This document shows positions 46,072 through 57,059 of a DNA stretch of 64,000 nt, one piece after another. The notes under the pieces were generated by a model. That model was given only the letters and a program-made list of their open reading frames with translations. It was not told the origin of the DNA and did not search any database. The position numbers and the translations under genes are program-made. Each line of letters opens with the position of its first letter. Position 1 is the first letter of the stretch. Origin of the DNA: Nageia nagi (taxonomy: Eukaryota > Pinophyta); the NCBI GenBank assembly GCA_050084985.1, contig JBITNC010000001.1, positions 116,932,001 to 116,996,000 on the forward strand. Reading direction: 5' to 3'.

Positions 46072-46627
46072 CACAAAGCCAAAAGAATCATGAGGTATGT
46101 GTATGGCACAGTAAACTTTGGCATTCATTACTTCTCTACTGATAATGTTAAGCTGATCAATTTTAGTAACAGTGATTGGGGAAGTAATCTTGATGATCAA
46201 AAGTCCACTAGTGAAAATTATTTTTCACTTGGTACAGGTTCGATTACTTAGAGTTCTAAGAAGAAAACTATAGTATCTTTATCTTCTACAAAGGTTGAGT
46301 ATGTAGCATTGACCTCAATTGGTGCACAAACCTTATGGATTTGAAAAGTTCTTGATGAGATAGGTGAAAAATAGGAATATTCTACAACTCTTTTTGTGAC
46401 AATAAAAGTGCCATTAAGTTGGCACAAAATCCCTTCCACCATTCTTGTTATAAATATTTTGATATCAAGTACCACTTTATCAGAGACATGGTGGAGAAGA
46501 ATCTGATTACATTGAGATATTACAATACAAAAGACCAAATTATTGATATCTTCATAAAACAAGTTGCTAAATCTCAATTTTTGATGTTGAGAGATGTAAT
46601 TGTCAACCCTCTCACCATCAAGGGGAA
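46072..46627 (+). pseudogene. Copia-3 RNase H
   Basis: AKRIMRYVYGTVNFGIHY, NSDWGSNLDDQKSTS-like and SSTKVEYVALTSIGAQ are visible in broken frames, and 46419-46625 gives AQNPFHHSCYKYFDIKYHFIRDMVE and QFLMLRDVIV. Typical copia C-terminus. Confidence 0.83.
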
Positions 46628-46630
46628 GTA
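46618..46630 (+). other. Polypurine tract of Copia-3
   Basis: AAGGGGAAG lies just before the TGTTGAAATT start of the 3' LTR. Confidence 0.8.
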
Positions 46631-47166
46631 TGTTGAAATTGAACCTTGTCATACTCCAAAATTCAAGCTCAAAAATTTAGTTTTTGTATTATCTAACAAA
46701 ACACATCATCCCATCGTGTTTTTAAAATAAAATGCTATCATGTTTTAGAAACACGATCGTAGTTTCCCGGAAACATAATCACCCAGTGCATTTTTCCTAA
46801 AATATGGATGTGTTTCATCTTGATAGTTCTTGGGTAGTTTTGGCAAACTATCAAGTAGTTTAACTTTAATTTCTCATTTCTAAGAGGTCATTTTGGTTAC
46901 TATTTTCAATTGGTTAGCTTCAAGATGTATAAATTAGTGTTCCAAACTTGTGTTTGGGTTGGATTGTGGAATCATATGGTATAACTTGTAAATTGCACCT
47001 TGTTCTTCTAAAGTAAACTATTTGATAAAATATCATAGTAATAATTCTACTTTATTTTCCAAATCTATGTCAGATTTGTGATTTAGATAATACATTTATG
47101 AATGTATGATGAATGAATGTTGTTTCTATAAGTCTTTTACTATTTGATAAAGTGTTTTAAACTTCA
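46631..47166 (+). repeat. Copia-3 3' LTR (536 bp)
   Basis: Pairs with 41749-42277; starts TGTTGAAATTG and ends AAACTTCA. Confidence 0.92.
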
Positions 47167-47171
47167 AGATA

Positions 47172-48056
47172 TATCATAAGATAATACAAAAGTAAGTTGA
47201 TAAGAAAATTCAATAAAGAGAATTCTAAATAGTAGATATAGTTCTCATGGAGAAAAAAAAATAGAAAAATTACTTAAAAGGTAAACAATTTTATAACAAC
47301 TACACTTATAAAAAGGAGTAAGATAAATATATTTTTATTCAAATAATTAACTATTGTAATATTTGCTAAAAATGTCACATCATTTTCTAATAATGATTTT
47401 CATCAAAATATTATCTTATTTATATCATAGCACTCTTTTTTTAATGCTACAATAATTTCCAATCTTAAATTTTATTATTCAAAATAACCTTCCACTATCC
47501 TTTGGGGAAATTCAAATATTTCCTAATAATGTCATAATATTTTTCATCAAAACATCATTTTTCACACTTATTTCAATAGTTTCACATCATCATATCACCC
47601 TACTAAAAATTTAATATAGTTTTATAGTTGAAGATCTTGATAATTCATGCCTTTATTTATCTCTAACATCTTTCAAATGTTCTTTAAAAACTTAATTTGT
47701 ATATTTTAAATTACATTTCTAGTTATATTTCATATAGATTCACTTGGAAAGAATTTATATCATTTCTTTATTTATTTCAAATACAAACAAGTTCTCTACC
47801 ATAGTCTTATTTATATTAAAAAAAAGGAGCATGTGGATGCCTAAAATAATGCTTTTGTTGTATTTTAGTTGTTTAACTTAGCCAATAAGCCATCTTTTAT
47901 ATTTTGATATACATTTACTAACTTTAAAAATTCATTTTATAATTTTTAAGATATTAGGATGACTCTCTTAGATGGAAATTCCAAAATTTAAACTTATTTT
48001 CCATAGCAAGTTATATAAAGCTTATAATTTGTACATAAACATATATAAGAATCAAT
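47172..48056. other. A+T-rich sequence between Copia-3 and Gypsy-C
   Basis: No gene, tandem repeat or LTR end recognised. Confidence 0.6.
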
Positions 48057-48061
48057 GACTC
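48057..48061. repeat. Left target-site duplication of Gypsy-C (GACTC)
   Basis: Exact match to 54805-54809 after the right LTR. Confidence 0.87.
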
Positions 48062-48858
48062 TATAACATCTCCTTTTATTGGACGTTCCCCTTTAAGATT
48101 GATTTTTTAATTAGGAGTGTTTATTTATTTATTGCATGTATAATTATTGTATTATTGTAACTTAGGATAGAAGACATATGGGTCCAATGGACGAATTGTG
48201 AGACCCTATTGGGATGTCTCCCTCCTAAAAGTAGATTAGAGAATTTAAGTGTCATATTATGGATCCCAAGCCACAATGCATGATTAAAGGCTTTAGGATC
48301 ATGATTTAGTGTTATCCTGAAGCATAATCCAGGTGCCCAAGCATGATTTCATCTTGAGGGATGTGTTAGCATCCAACCTTGGAGTATTCCTACTAATATG
48401 GCTAGGATAGGATTGAGGAGGCTTTATTAAGCTATTTTTGACATCTTTTATCTTTGGAGTGGTAACATCATCTCTTAGGCCTCTAAATGGATGCAAACCT
48501 AGCTTTGAGAAGGAGCTAGTGGGACATATCCCTTACTAGATCTTGGCTAAGAATGAAAACCCTTAGTTAGACTAGTTTTGTAGCTTATATTTGGAGATTT
48601 AAGGCCCTAGCAATAGAAATAAGAATTTGAGGAGAGTGTGCCCTAGATTTGGTCCATTGAGCTATATTTCAACCCTCTTGGGCCTATTTGGTTGTATCCT
48701 TCTCCATCATTATTCATTACTGATATGTTGGTATTATTTCTTCTATTAGGCTTGTGCATATCATATTTTATGATGTGAATGTTTGATCTTACTTATTTTT
48801 GTATTTTTTGCTTAATTGGATGATAATTTTGGACTGAAGAATATTTTTTCATATTACA
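48062..48858 (+). repeat. Gypsy-C 5' LTR
   Basis: Starts TATAACATCTCC, a mutated form of TGTAATGTCCCC in the right LTR. It ends CATATTACA and aligns with 54017-54804 throughout. Confidence 0.92.
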
Positions 48859-48859
48859 A

Positions 48860-48871
48860 TGGTATGAGAGC
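48860..48871 (+). other. Primer-binding site of Gypsy-C
   Basis: TGGTATGAGAGC, one mismatch to the tRNA-iMet site TGGTATCAGAGC, one base after the LTR. Confidence 0.88.
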
Positions 48872-48892
48872 TAATCCTAACATCATGTAAAT

Positions 48893-50053
48893 ATGGAAGG
48901 GAGCAAGCCTTTTAAATCTACAATCAGTATGGAAAAATTAGATGCCACCATTGAGTTCATGAACAAACTACTTAAGGAGTTCGATCAGTAGGATGTTAGA
49001 GGAGAAAGAGGTTGTACACCAAGCATCCATGATCATCCATCATAATGATAATATCCACCACCATGGTCGTGTGACAACTTGGATCTAATCTACTAGTAGA
49101 ATTCTAAAGCCTTCAAGAAAGAGCTTATCCCTTAGGAGTACTATAATTTCTCTATATAGGAATCTATAAAGCTATAGAGGGTGCACGAAGAGATTAGGGG
49201 TTTTAATAAGAACCTTAAATTTAGTGGTGAAGGTAACAATATAGCTAGGTTTTTGGTGAGAAAATTGAATACATTCTTCACCCTCAATTAGATGATAGAG
49301 GCATAATTTGTATAGATTACCATCATGCATTTGGATGGGATGGTGCATGACTTGTGGTGCCATGGGAAGAACATCCACAAACATAGCATTATTTAAAAAA
49401 TTTAATAATTCAACCAATGAATTTTAGATTGATTTGATCTAAGATATGAGTAAGAATATTTCATGGATCTAGTAATCATAAAGTAATAGGCATAATTGGA
49501 GCCATATACCTAGGAATTCCATAAAAAAACTACTATGATCACCCACATTTCATAGAAGAAGTTGACATCCTTGTTCATGGAAGGGTTGAGGGAGCCAATG
49601 AAAATCCTCACTAAGTCATTCTCACCTCCCATGCTCAAGGAGGCTATGAAAAGGGCTATGTTGTTAGAGGAGGCTGCTAGGAGTGAAGAATCTACATAAA
49701 AAGATGATAAGAAATACCAAACATCATGTCCTAATGGAAAATATAATAATAATATTGGAAGGGAAGGAGTCAGATGACCAAATCTAAAGGATGCTTAGTT
49801 TGACCAAAATAAGGGTGAAAGGAAAATCATACTTAGGGAATACTAATGCCAAGAAGGATAGAGGTTCTTACATAAATCATATCTACACATAACATGGAGA
49901 AGATCATTTTGAAAGGAAATATGGTATGGTGTACCACCTTTTTTATGATAAAATCCAAGCCCACATCTACCCATGAAGGATAAATCACTCCTCCTAATGA
50001 GATTTAGGAGATATTGGAAATACATTGGGATGTTTTGGGGGACATGCTCAAGG
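48893..50053 (+). pseudogene. Gypsy-C gag and protease region
   Basis: The ATG at 48893 opens MEGSKPFKSTISMEKLDATIEFMNKLLKEFDQ-type sequence with a stop soon after. The gag core follows in broken frames (FTLN, FLVRKLNTFF near 49240). The protease is not clearly recognisable. The region ends with DML.K at the point where a solo LTR is inserted. Heavy decay makes finer assignment unsafe. Confidence 0.65.
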
Positions 50054-50546
50054 TGTTGGAATGTATAATGCATTATTGTAAAGGTTTGTATTAAATCTTC
50101 TATGTAAGTTCACTAATACTTAAGGGTATAATTTGATACCTTAAGTATTTAAGTGAATATGATAATGTTACTTGTCCTACACTCCATATCATGAGCATGA
50201 CCCTTGGGTAAAAGGATGTGCATGTTATGCTTTTGTACATTGGATAAAAGGGTGATCGAAAGAGGGATTTAGGCCTATAAATAGAAGGCTCCTTCTTTGT
50301 GATTATACACCAATTGTGGAGTAAAGTTATGCTATAGGATAGGGGTTAGAAGAAAAGAGTAGGAGGATTGTAAGAGTTCATATTGTGAATGAAGTGAGAT
50401 CTATTTAATGGATGTACTCGTAGTTGGAGGAACCAATTACATCTTATGTTATCTTTGTGAGATTGATTTGTGTGTTAGTTAGATGTCAATTGACACCTTT
50501 CATATGATCTTGGGAGTTTAGGAATTATCTTGATAGCGTTAGTTCA
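50054..50546 (+). repeat. Solo LTR of the Copia-0/1/2 family inside Gypsy-C
   Basis: Starts TGTTGGAATGTATAATGC and ends AGTTCA. It resembles the Copia-1 LTR most (CTTTGTGATTATACACCAA and TGTACATTGGATAAAAGGGTGATC blocks) but lies in the plus direction. It is flanked by CAAGG (50049-50053) and TAAGG (50547-50551). No internal sequence is attached, so it is a solo LTR left by recombination between two LTRs. The Gypsy-C frame resumes at the other side (GLPP.RGFE-like). Confidence 0.88.
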
Positions 50547-51002
50547 TAAGGGGCCACCACCATAGAGAGGGTTTGAGTACATCATTAAGTTGGATCTAGG
50601 GTCAAATATAGTTATGATCATACCCTATATGCATTCATGCATCTATAAGGATGAGATTGAGAGGACCATCAAGGAGTTGTTTGACATGGGATCCATATGG
50701 ATTAGTTCCAACCCCTTTGCATATTTAGTTATCTTAGTAAAGAATAAGGATCAAACCATGAGGATGTGCATTGATTATCATATGCTCAACAAGAATATAA
50801 TCAAGTATGGATTTCCTATTCCATAGGTGGACAACCTCATTAATGAGCTCCATGGAGCAAAATATTTCTCCAAGATAGATTTGAGATTTGGGTATCATCA
50901 GATCCATATGAGAGAAGAAGATATCCGTAAGACAACTTTCTTATGTCACTTTGGATAATTTGAATTATTATTCATGCCATTTAGGTTGACTAACTTCCAA
51001 GA
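50547..51002 (+). pseudogene. Gypsy-C reverse transcriptase, N-terminal half
   Basis: The open piece 50590-50826 has YKDEIERTIKELFDMG, SSNPFAYLVILVKNKD and MRMCIDYHMLNKN. After one stop it continues [26 protein letters not shown] (first Asp) and HFG..ELLFMPFRLTNFQ. It is cut at 51002 by the 704-bp insertion. Confidence 0.9.
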
Positions 51003-51706
51003 TGATTCATAATCATTAGATTATTATAGCATACTCATATCCTCACTTATAGATTCAAAAATAAAAATAACACCACTATATTACCCATCAATTTGTATAT
51101 GTAAATTCTTAATTGAATGAATACTAAAAGAACAGTGATTATAATTAGTCTCATCCACACACACACAATAAAATTAAAATAATAATTTATCCTAGTTCAC
51201 TCAATGTGGGCTAATCTAGCATAGAATGGGAGTATTTTCTCTTATATTATGCATATAACATTACAATATGTATATATATAATGGAGATACCATCAAAATG
51301 ATACAACACTCCTACATGATTCAAAGAATCTACTACAATAGAGAATGATCAATTTTATAAGATGACCCTTGGTCTCCCTTGCAAAATACCCTCTCTAACT
51401 TTTCCAACCTTTTCAAACCCACAAAAATGAAGATAGCTACAAATAGATTCAAAATCACCAAATGATGATGGTTCATCTCCAAAATGGTCTAAATTCTGAA
51501 ATGACCTCATCCTTCAATTTCCCACCAAAGTCAATCCAAATCTATGGTGTGGATTCCTTGAAAAACCTCTTTAGCATAGCATCGATGTTGTCCTTCCTAT
51601 GAGATCAAGCCACTAGATTTCAAACTTTAGCTAATCTCCAAGAACAACAACCTCTAGGATAGCTCCTGCTCTTGAAGAGGTCAACCCATAAATCCATTTT
51701 GGATCA
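51003..51706 (+). mobile_element. 704-bp TG..CA insertion in Gypsy-C RT, probable solo LTR of unidentified family
   Basis: The insert starts TGATTCATAA, ends TTGGATCA, and is flanked on both sides by CAAGA (50998-51002 and 51707-51711). These are the marks of an LTR insertion. RT coding continues directly on either side (NFQ and then DTFQ..MNQVF), so the ends are exact. It contains an A+T-rich TATATATATAATGG near 51270 and an (AC)n run near 51160. The family is not recognised. Strand is arbitrary. Confidence 0.82.
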
Positions 51707-51960
51707 CAAGACACCTTTCAATTTACTATGAATCAAGTTTTTAGGGAGAAAATCACAAAGTATGTATTGGTCTTCTTTGATGACATACTCATATATAGTC
51801 AAATGTGGGATGAAAATCTAAAGCATATGGATTCAATATTAGAGATATTATGGTAGCAGAAGTTTTATGGTAAGAAGATAAAATGATAATTTGGGATGAA
51901 TGAATTTTTATATTTAGGGCATATTATTAGCCAAGAAAGAGTAAGGGTAGATTAGAAAAA
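51707..51960 (+). pseudogene. Gypsy-C reverse transcriptase, C-terminal part
   Basis: TMNQVFREKITKYVLVFFDDILIYS carries the FDDIL catalytic pair intact near 51774. It is followed by WDENLKHMDSILEIL and a stop, then the thumb region in broken frames (FLYLGHIISQE). Confidence 0.88.
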
Positions 51961-52019
51961 GATTTAAGCTATCTAGAATTGGCCAATTCCCATCACACTC
52001 ACACATTTGAGGGGATTTC

Positions 52020-52540
52020 TAGGATTGTGTAATTATTATCAAAGGTTCATCTAGAGTTTTTCATAGTTGCAACTCCCTTGATGTATTTGAATAAGAAGGA
52101 TACATTTATTTGGAGTAGTGAAGCTCAATTAGCAATCGAATAACTCACGAGGGTAATATGCACCTACCCTTGTTTGGAAATCTATGATTTCTCCATTCTA
52201 TTTACTATTATTTATGATGCATCCAACTATGGAGTAGGAGCCATACTCATCCAAGAAGGAAGGTTGATTTCTTTTGAGAGTAGGAAGCTTACTCCTACAA
52301 AGAAAAGTTTTAACATGTATGATAGAGATATGTTGGCAATAATTCATGTGTTGGCTAGGTTCAAGTAATACTTGGTATGTGGGAGATTCATGGTAAAAAA
52401 TGACCATAAAATCTTGAAGTATTTCCTAAAACAATCAGATCTCAATGAAAATTAGCAAAAGTGGGTAAGTAAATTGCATTCCTAGGATTTAAAATTAAGT
52501 ATATCAAAGGGAAGAAAAATATAACAGTTGATGCACTCTC
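52020..52540 (+). pseudogene. Gypsy-C RNase H
   Basis: The frame at 52174-52368 contains IIYDASNYGVGAILIQEGRLISFESRKL and MYDRDMLAIIHVLARFK, the standard gypsy RNase H with YDAS (Asp) and E..L..I. The stretch that follows (YLVCGRFMVKNDHKILKYFLKQ) is the same domain after a stop. Confidence 0.88.
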
Positions 52541-52639
52541 AAGAAATCCATCCTTTTACTTTCTCTTTATTATTTCTACTTATTGGAAAATTTCAATCAT
52601 AGCTAACTATGTTAAAGATGCATTTGCTACTAACATCCT

Positions 52640-53300
52640 TGAAGGGAGCCTCATGGATAATAGGTTTAGAGTAAGAGATGGGTTGATCCTATTCAAAAAT
52701 AGGATCTATCTAGTACAAAGATTGAAGGTAAAGGATAGGATCATGGTTGTGTTCCATGATATTGGTAGGGCACCTAGATATCAACAAAATATACAAGATC
52801 ACCTGAGAGAGGTTCACATGGAAGGGACTCAAGGAGGAATTCTACAAGCATGTGAAAGAATGCACCAAATGCTAGGATAATAAGGTAGAAAATGTCCATC
52901 CTCCTAGAGTTTTACATCCGTTATTAATCCTTGCATAGAAATGAGAGACCATCTCTATGGATTTCATCACAAGATTACCCATAACACAAGGAAAAAATTG
53001 CAACTTCATATTGATGGATAAGTTGATAAATTATATTCATTTCTTCACCATCACTCTTACCTACATAGTCATGCAGGTGTTTGAGCTATTCTTTATAGAG
53101 GTATTCAAGCTACATGGGTTGTCCAAGGGGATTATGAGTGATCAGGATAGTAAATTTATGAGCATCTTCTAGTAGGATCTTTTTAGATTGAGTGGAGTGA
53201 ATTTAGCATACATCACCAACTATCATCCATAAATAGACGAGCAAACTAAGGTGGTGAATAAATGGCTAGAAGGCTACATAAGATAGTAGGTTATAAGGAA
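52640..53300 (+). pseudogene. Gypsy-C integrase
   Basis: Frames 52653-52880 and 52957-53172 give the zinc-binding lead (degenerate HHCC: GTQGGILQACERMHQ) and the core MDFITRLPITQGKN, LHGLSKGIMSDQDSKFMSIF (second Asp in SDQDSKF). DEQTKVVNKWLEGYIR, near 53237, carries the third acidic residue. Stops at 52881, 53173 and elsewhere inactivate it. Confidence 0.87.
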
Positions 53301-54000
53301 GCAACAATCATGGATAAAATGGCTACACTTGGGGGAACACAACTTCAACACCACTTATCATCTCTCTATACAAAATTCACCCTTCATGGTATTGTATGGT
53401 TATGAGGCCCCTAGTTTTGTAGATTTGACCTTTAAGGATGGGAAAGCACCAAAGGATAAGGAGTTTTCTACATGATAATTAGGACATCATGAGAGATATT
53501 AGGGAGAACATTCAGCTCGCCCATAATTAGCAGAAGAATTTTGCTTACCAAAATTGGATTGAATGTACATTTGAAGAAGGGGGCATGATATATTTGAGCT
53601 TGCAACTATATAAATATTCAATGGTTAAGAGGAAGGTAGTAGAAAAGTTACAACTAAGGTTCTTTGGTCCGTATAAGATGCTATGCAAGAAGGGAAAAGA
53701 AGTGCATATGAGTTGGAGCTACCTCATAGTAGTAAGTTGGACAACATCTTCCATGTGTCATATATGAATAAGGCACTTGGATAACACATCATCCCTTCAT
53801 CCTAGCTTCCACCACTCGATGAGGAAGGGAAACTAATCTTAGTTTCAAAGCACATCATAGAGACCAAGGAAAGGAAATTGAGATCCCAGATAATCAAGGA
53901 GCACTCTGTAAAATAGAATGATTTTCCTGAAGAAGATGACACATGGGAAGGGCCTAAGATACTTGCACATTCAACTTTGCATTGCTTGGGGACAAGTAAT
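53301..54000 (+). pseudogene. Gypsy-C integrase C-terminus and chromodomain-like tail
   Basis: Frames show AEFTYNTTYHLS-like, PFMVLYGYEAPSF and KRKVVEKLQLRFFGPYKML. Then, around 53824-53955, LILVSKHIIETKERKLRSQIIKEHSVK, a stop, and NDFPEEDDTWEG: the chromodomain of plant chromoviruses. This supports placing Gypsy-C in that lineage. Confidence 0.8.
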
Positions 54001-54016
54001 TTTAAGAGGGTAGGAT
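54001..54016 (+). other. Polypurine tract of Gypsy-C
   Basis: AAGAGGGTAGGAT directly before the 3' LTR start TGTAATGTCC. Confidence 0.75.
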
Positions 54017-54804
54017 TGTAATGTCCCCAATTATTGGACATTCCCCTTTAGGAGTGATTTTGTAATTAAGAGTATTTATTTATTTATTGCATATGTAATT
54101 AGGCATCATTGTAACTTAGGATAGGATACATATGGGTCCCGTGGACCAATTATGAGCCCTTAGTAGGACATCTCCCTCCTAAGAGTAGATTAGTGCATTT
54201 AAGTGTCATATTATGGATCCTAAGGCACAACACATGATTAGAGGCTAGGTGCATGGTTTGGTGTGATCCTGAGGCACAATTCGGGTGCCCAAGCATGACA
54301 TCACCTTAACGGATGTTTGAGCATCCAACCTTGGAGGATTCCTACTTATGGCTAGCATAGGGTTGAGGAGGCATCATTAAGCTATTTTTGACATATTCTA
54401 TCTTTGGAGTGGTAGCACTCTCTTGGGCCTCTAGTTGGATGCAAACCCAACTTGGAGAAGGAGCTAGTGGGATGTAGCTCTCACTAGATCTTGGCTAAGG
54501 ATGAAAATCCTTAGTTAGACCAACTTTGAAGCTTAAATCTAGGGGTTGAAGGCCCTAGCAGTGAGACATTGGTATTTGAGGAGAGTGTGCCATAGATTTG
54601 GTCCATTGAGCTAGAAGTTAGCCCTCTTAGGCCTATTTGGATGTATCTTGCCTCATCGTTGTTCAATATTGATATGTTGGTATTATTTCTCCTATTTGGC
54701 TTATGTTGGCATATTATGGCATGAATGCTTAATCTTGCTCATTTTTACATTTGTTTCTTAATTGGTTAATAATTTTGGAATGAAGAATGGTTTGTCATAT
54801 TGCA
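54017..54804 (+). repeat. Gypsy-C 3' LTR (788 bp)
   Basis: Starts TGTAATGTCCCCAATTATTGG and ends CATATTGCA, followed by GACTC. It pairs with 48062-48858. Confidence 0.92.
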
Positions 54805-54809
54805 GACTC

Positions 54810-55480
54810 CTACAATTGATGATACTTGTTTCTTAATTTTGATCATCCTATCAACTTCTTAATAGTATTACTATGTACCTTTGACTCTAATCGAGTAATC
54901 AACATACATATTCCTCATTTTTTTCTTACCCATTAATCAAAGAAGTCAAACTACCACAACTATTATAAAAAATCATCATAATATTCTTCAAGATAATCAT
55001 ATTTTTTTGTTACACAAAAACTCTACCATAATACTAAATCACTATAATATTCTTCGTAATTATCACAATGATATATATACAATATTAATAATATTTTCCT
55101 CATGACCATATCAAATCAAATTTGATTAATTCAACTATTATAATTTTTATTTTGATTACTTGAACATTAAACTTAAAGTTGATTACTTAACAAATATTAC
55201 ATTTTTCATCCTTATTTTGAATCCTCTACAAGTTGGATCCCAAGATAAATCCCAAACAAACCAAGTATTGCTAAACAAATAAAATTGTCACTTTATTTTA
55301 CTTGCATACATCTTTACATTGCATGTACTTTTATTATTATCATAATAAATATTAAGCATTAATTATTAATAATATAAATTCTAAAACTAAGTCCACATGA
55401 CTTGACTTGTTATTGGAGATGTTCATTTAAGCATGAGTTTAAGGCTCAAGTTTTGAAGGTTCATAGTTTTAGTAATATGT
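54810..55480. other. A+T-rich sequence right of Gypsy-C
   Basis: Repeated CTACCATAATA/ATCATAATATTCTTC words occur at 54950-55050. No gene is seen. Confidence 0.55.
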
Positions 55481-55484
55481 CAAA

Positions 55485-55605
55485 CCAGTATTATCAATTA
55501 CATTAAAAAGATTTACCCTTGACACAACTAACAATTATAAAAATGACAAGATTTGAACTCAAGATATATTGTTGTAGAACAATCGTTCAGTCAATACAGA
55601 TCCGC
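55485..55605 (-). repeat. Possible tRNA-derived SINE fragment
   Basis: The minus strand reads GATTGTTCTACAACAATATATCTTGAGTTCAAATCTTGTC. GTTCAAATC fits the pol III B box and the spacing matches a tRNA-like head. The A-box side (TTGACTGAACGATTG) is incomplete, and no target duplication or tail was found. Tentative. Confidence 0.35.
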
Positions 55606-56290
55606 GGGTCTCATGCTTGAAATTTCTTTGCGAAAGCAATCAGAGATGAGAGGCGTAATGTAAATGGAAAAGGGAGGTCATCTGTCACGGTACATTACAT
55701 TTCATTTGGGGCATTACGAAGAGTCACATCAGATCATGCATTCACGACGAACTTCTACGGAGGAGAATCATTCAAACGTTTTGTTTTGTTGAAAAATATA
55801 CCCTGATTTCCTGCTTGTTGATTGTATTGAATTGATTGAGAGGATAGGAATTTGACCATGCTTCAAAATGTAGTTTCTAGGAAATACATATAGCTATTAT
55901 TTCTCACATCCATTCTTAATCCTTCCACAGATTAATTCAATCCATAGTTTCCACTTGGAAATGCATCTGTCCACAGATTAAGGTCGGTTGAATAGTTGAG
56001 ATAGCATTAAATTTATTGTTGAATCGTAATTGTCCAAATCTCCCACTTGGCATTCTTAGCTCTATTTTTGGAGCTTGTAAAAAAATGTCAACTTTTTGAA
56101 GGAAGTCAGTTGTAGACACTAAAATCTACAGATTGATAATTTAAAACTTATTTTGTTAAAAGTGTTTTATCTAATTGAATTGAGTAGATTGGGATGATAG
56201 ACGTTAACCATGCTTCCAAATGTACTTTCTAGGAAATATATCTTACTTTCTCCTTCCAATATTCAAGTTGGGTTGAATGTCGAGATACAT
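55606..56290. other. Less A+T-rich low-copy-looking stretch with an internal duplication
   Basis: The start (55590-55790) has several CpG-containing words (GATCCGCGGG, AGGCGTAATG, CACGACGAAC, TCTACGGAGG) unlike its surroundings. A segment of about 90 bp around CCATGCTTC..AATGTA.TTTCTAGGAAATA occurs at about 55826 and again 352 bp later at about 56172. No retroelement protein or gene is recognised; the minus frame 56119-55937 has no known family. Confidence 0.5.
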
Positions 56291-57055
56291 ACAATAACAT
56301 GGAGAATTTATTTATTCATATGTTTATAAAAATATATTTACTTTCTTCATCCAATTATTATTGTTCATGTTTCAGTCGTTAGTTGAGTTGGTTATATGTT
56401 GATCTTGTTGTAACGTATCTTGTGTTTCATTTCATAAGGTAGAAAGTGTGTTTTTATAAATGGAATGTTCTTTTTTTAAATGATAAAGTGAACATACCTT
56501 ATTTAAGTAAAAATAAAATTTATATATTTAATCATAAAAAAATAAATAGATAGACAAGAAAATCTATCAAGGTCTATATAACTAACATAACATAAACAAT
56601 CAAGTGGATTAATCGTTATTACGATTATAGCACTACATGATGTTGGATCTTTATTTGAGGGGTCACCCCAATTAGATTGTAGATCTTGTGAATCATCTAA
56701 TGGAAGTTATATATATTTTGATTTTTTATTTATTAACAATCATAATTTAAGTATTTAAAATGAATTAATATAATAAAGAGAATTTCAATAAATTTTATCT
56801 CAATTTCAAAGGAAAGTTGACAATGTACATTTTTTGCAAGGTATAAAAGAATATTTCAAAGGCATTTCTAATCATTAGTTCTCGTTGTGATCAAAGAAAT
56901 CCAAAGATAAATCATCAAGCAAATTATTGTTGATCATCAAGCCAAATTAGGGAGCATTTTTTAGAAACAATGATTAGTTTCAAGTATAATCAAAAGAATT
57001 GAATTGAAGGGCAAGGATCTTTAACTCACTTGATAGCCTATGCCATTTACCATAA
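56291..57055. other. A+T-rich sequence left of Gypsy-D fragment
   Basis: No gene recognised. Its right part may be decayed Gypsy-D sequence downstream of RNase H. Confidence 0.45.
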
Positions 57056-57059
57056 GTAA

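Larger units (their letters stand above)
42403..46627 (+). pseudogene. Copia-3 gag-pol polyprotein, degenerate
   Basis: Translation from ATG 42403 gives the copia gag start (FDGLDYEYLSIR, LLEGKVLWDIVE). The CCHC knuckle CYHCNKFSHFEKYC is intact near 43248. The protease reads WVLDSDYSHHM, with DSG changed to DSD. Integrase has LWHLRFGHV, CEGCALGKHA, LVHNDLCGP and YTPQQNGVDERKN. RT has WMKAMNEEI, FVAKGFTQKYGIDYEETFAP, MDVKSVFLD and a broken YVDD region near 45755. RNase H ends near FLMLRDVIV. Stops occur in every domain, so it is inactive. Confidence 0.9.
41749..47166 (+). mobile_element. Copia-3: complete degenerate Ty1/copia element
   Basis: LTRs at 41749-42277 and 46631-47166, a decayed primer site, gag-pol from 42403 to about 46627, and a purine tract before the right LTR. 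Domain order is UBN2-type gag, CCHC knuckle, protease, integrase, RT and RNase H. It is 5.4 kb long with a short leader, a normal copia layout and unlike the long-leader family in the left half. The LTRs differ by several percent and the pol has many stops. Confidence 0.92.
48062..54804 (+). mobile_element. Gypsy-C: complete degenerate Ty3/gypsy chromovirus-like element with two internal LTR insertions
   Basis: LTRs at 48062-48858 (797 bp) and 54017-54804 (788 bp), primer site 48860-48871, gag from 48893, RT 50590-51860, RNase H 52174-52520, integrase 52840-53300 and a chromodomain-like end near 53824-53955, then a purine-rich tract and the 3' LTR. The perfect TSD GACTC fixes the ends. Subtracting the 493-bp and 704-bp insertions plus one target copy each leaves about 5.5 kb, normal for a chromovirus. 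Confidence 0.92.
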
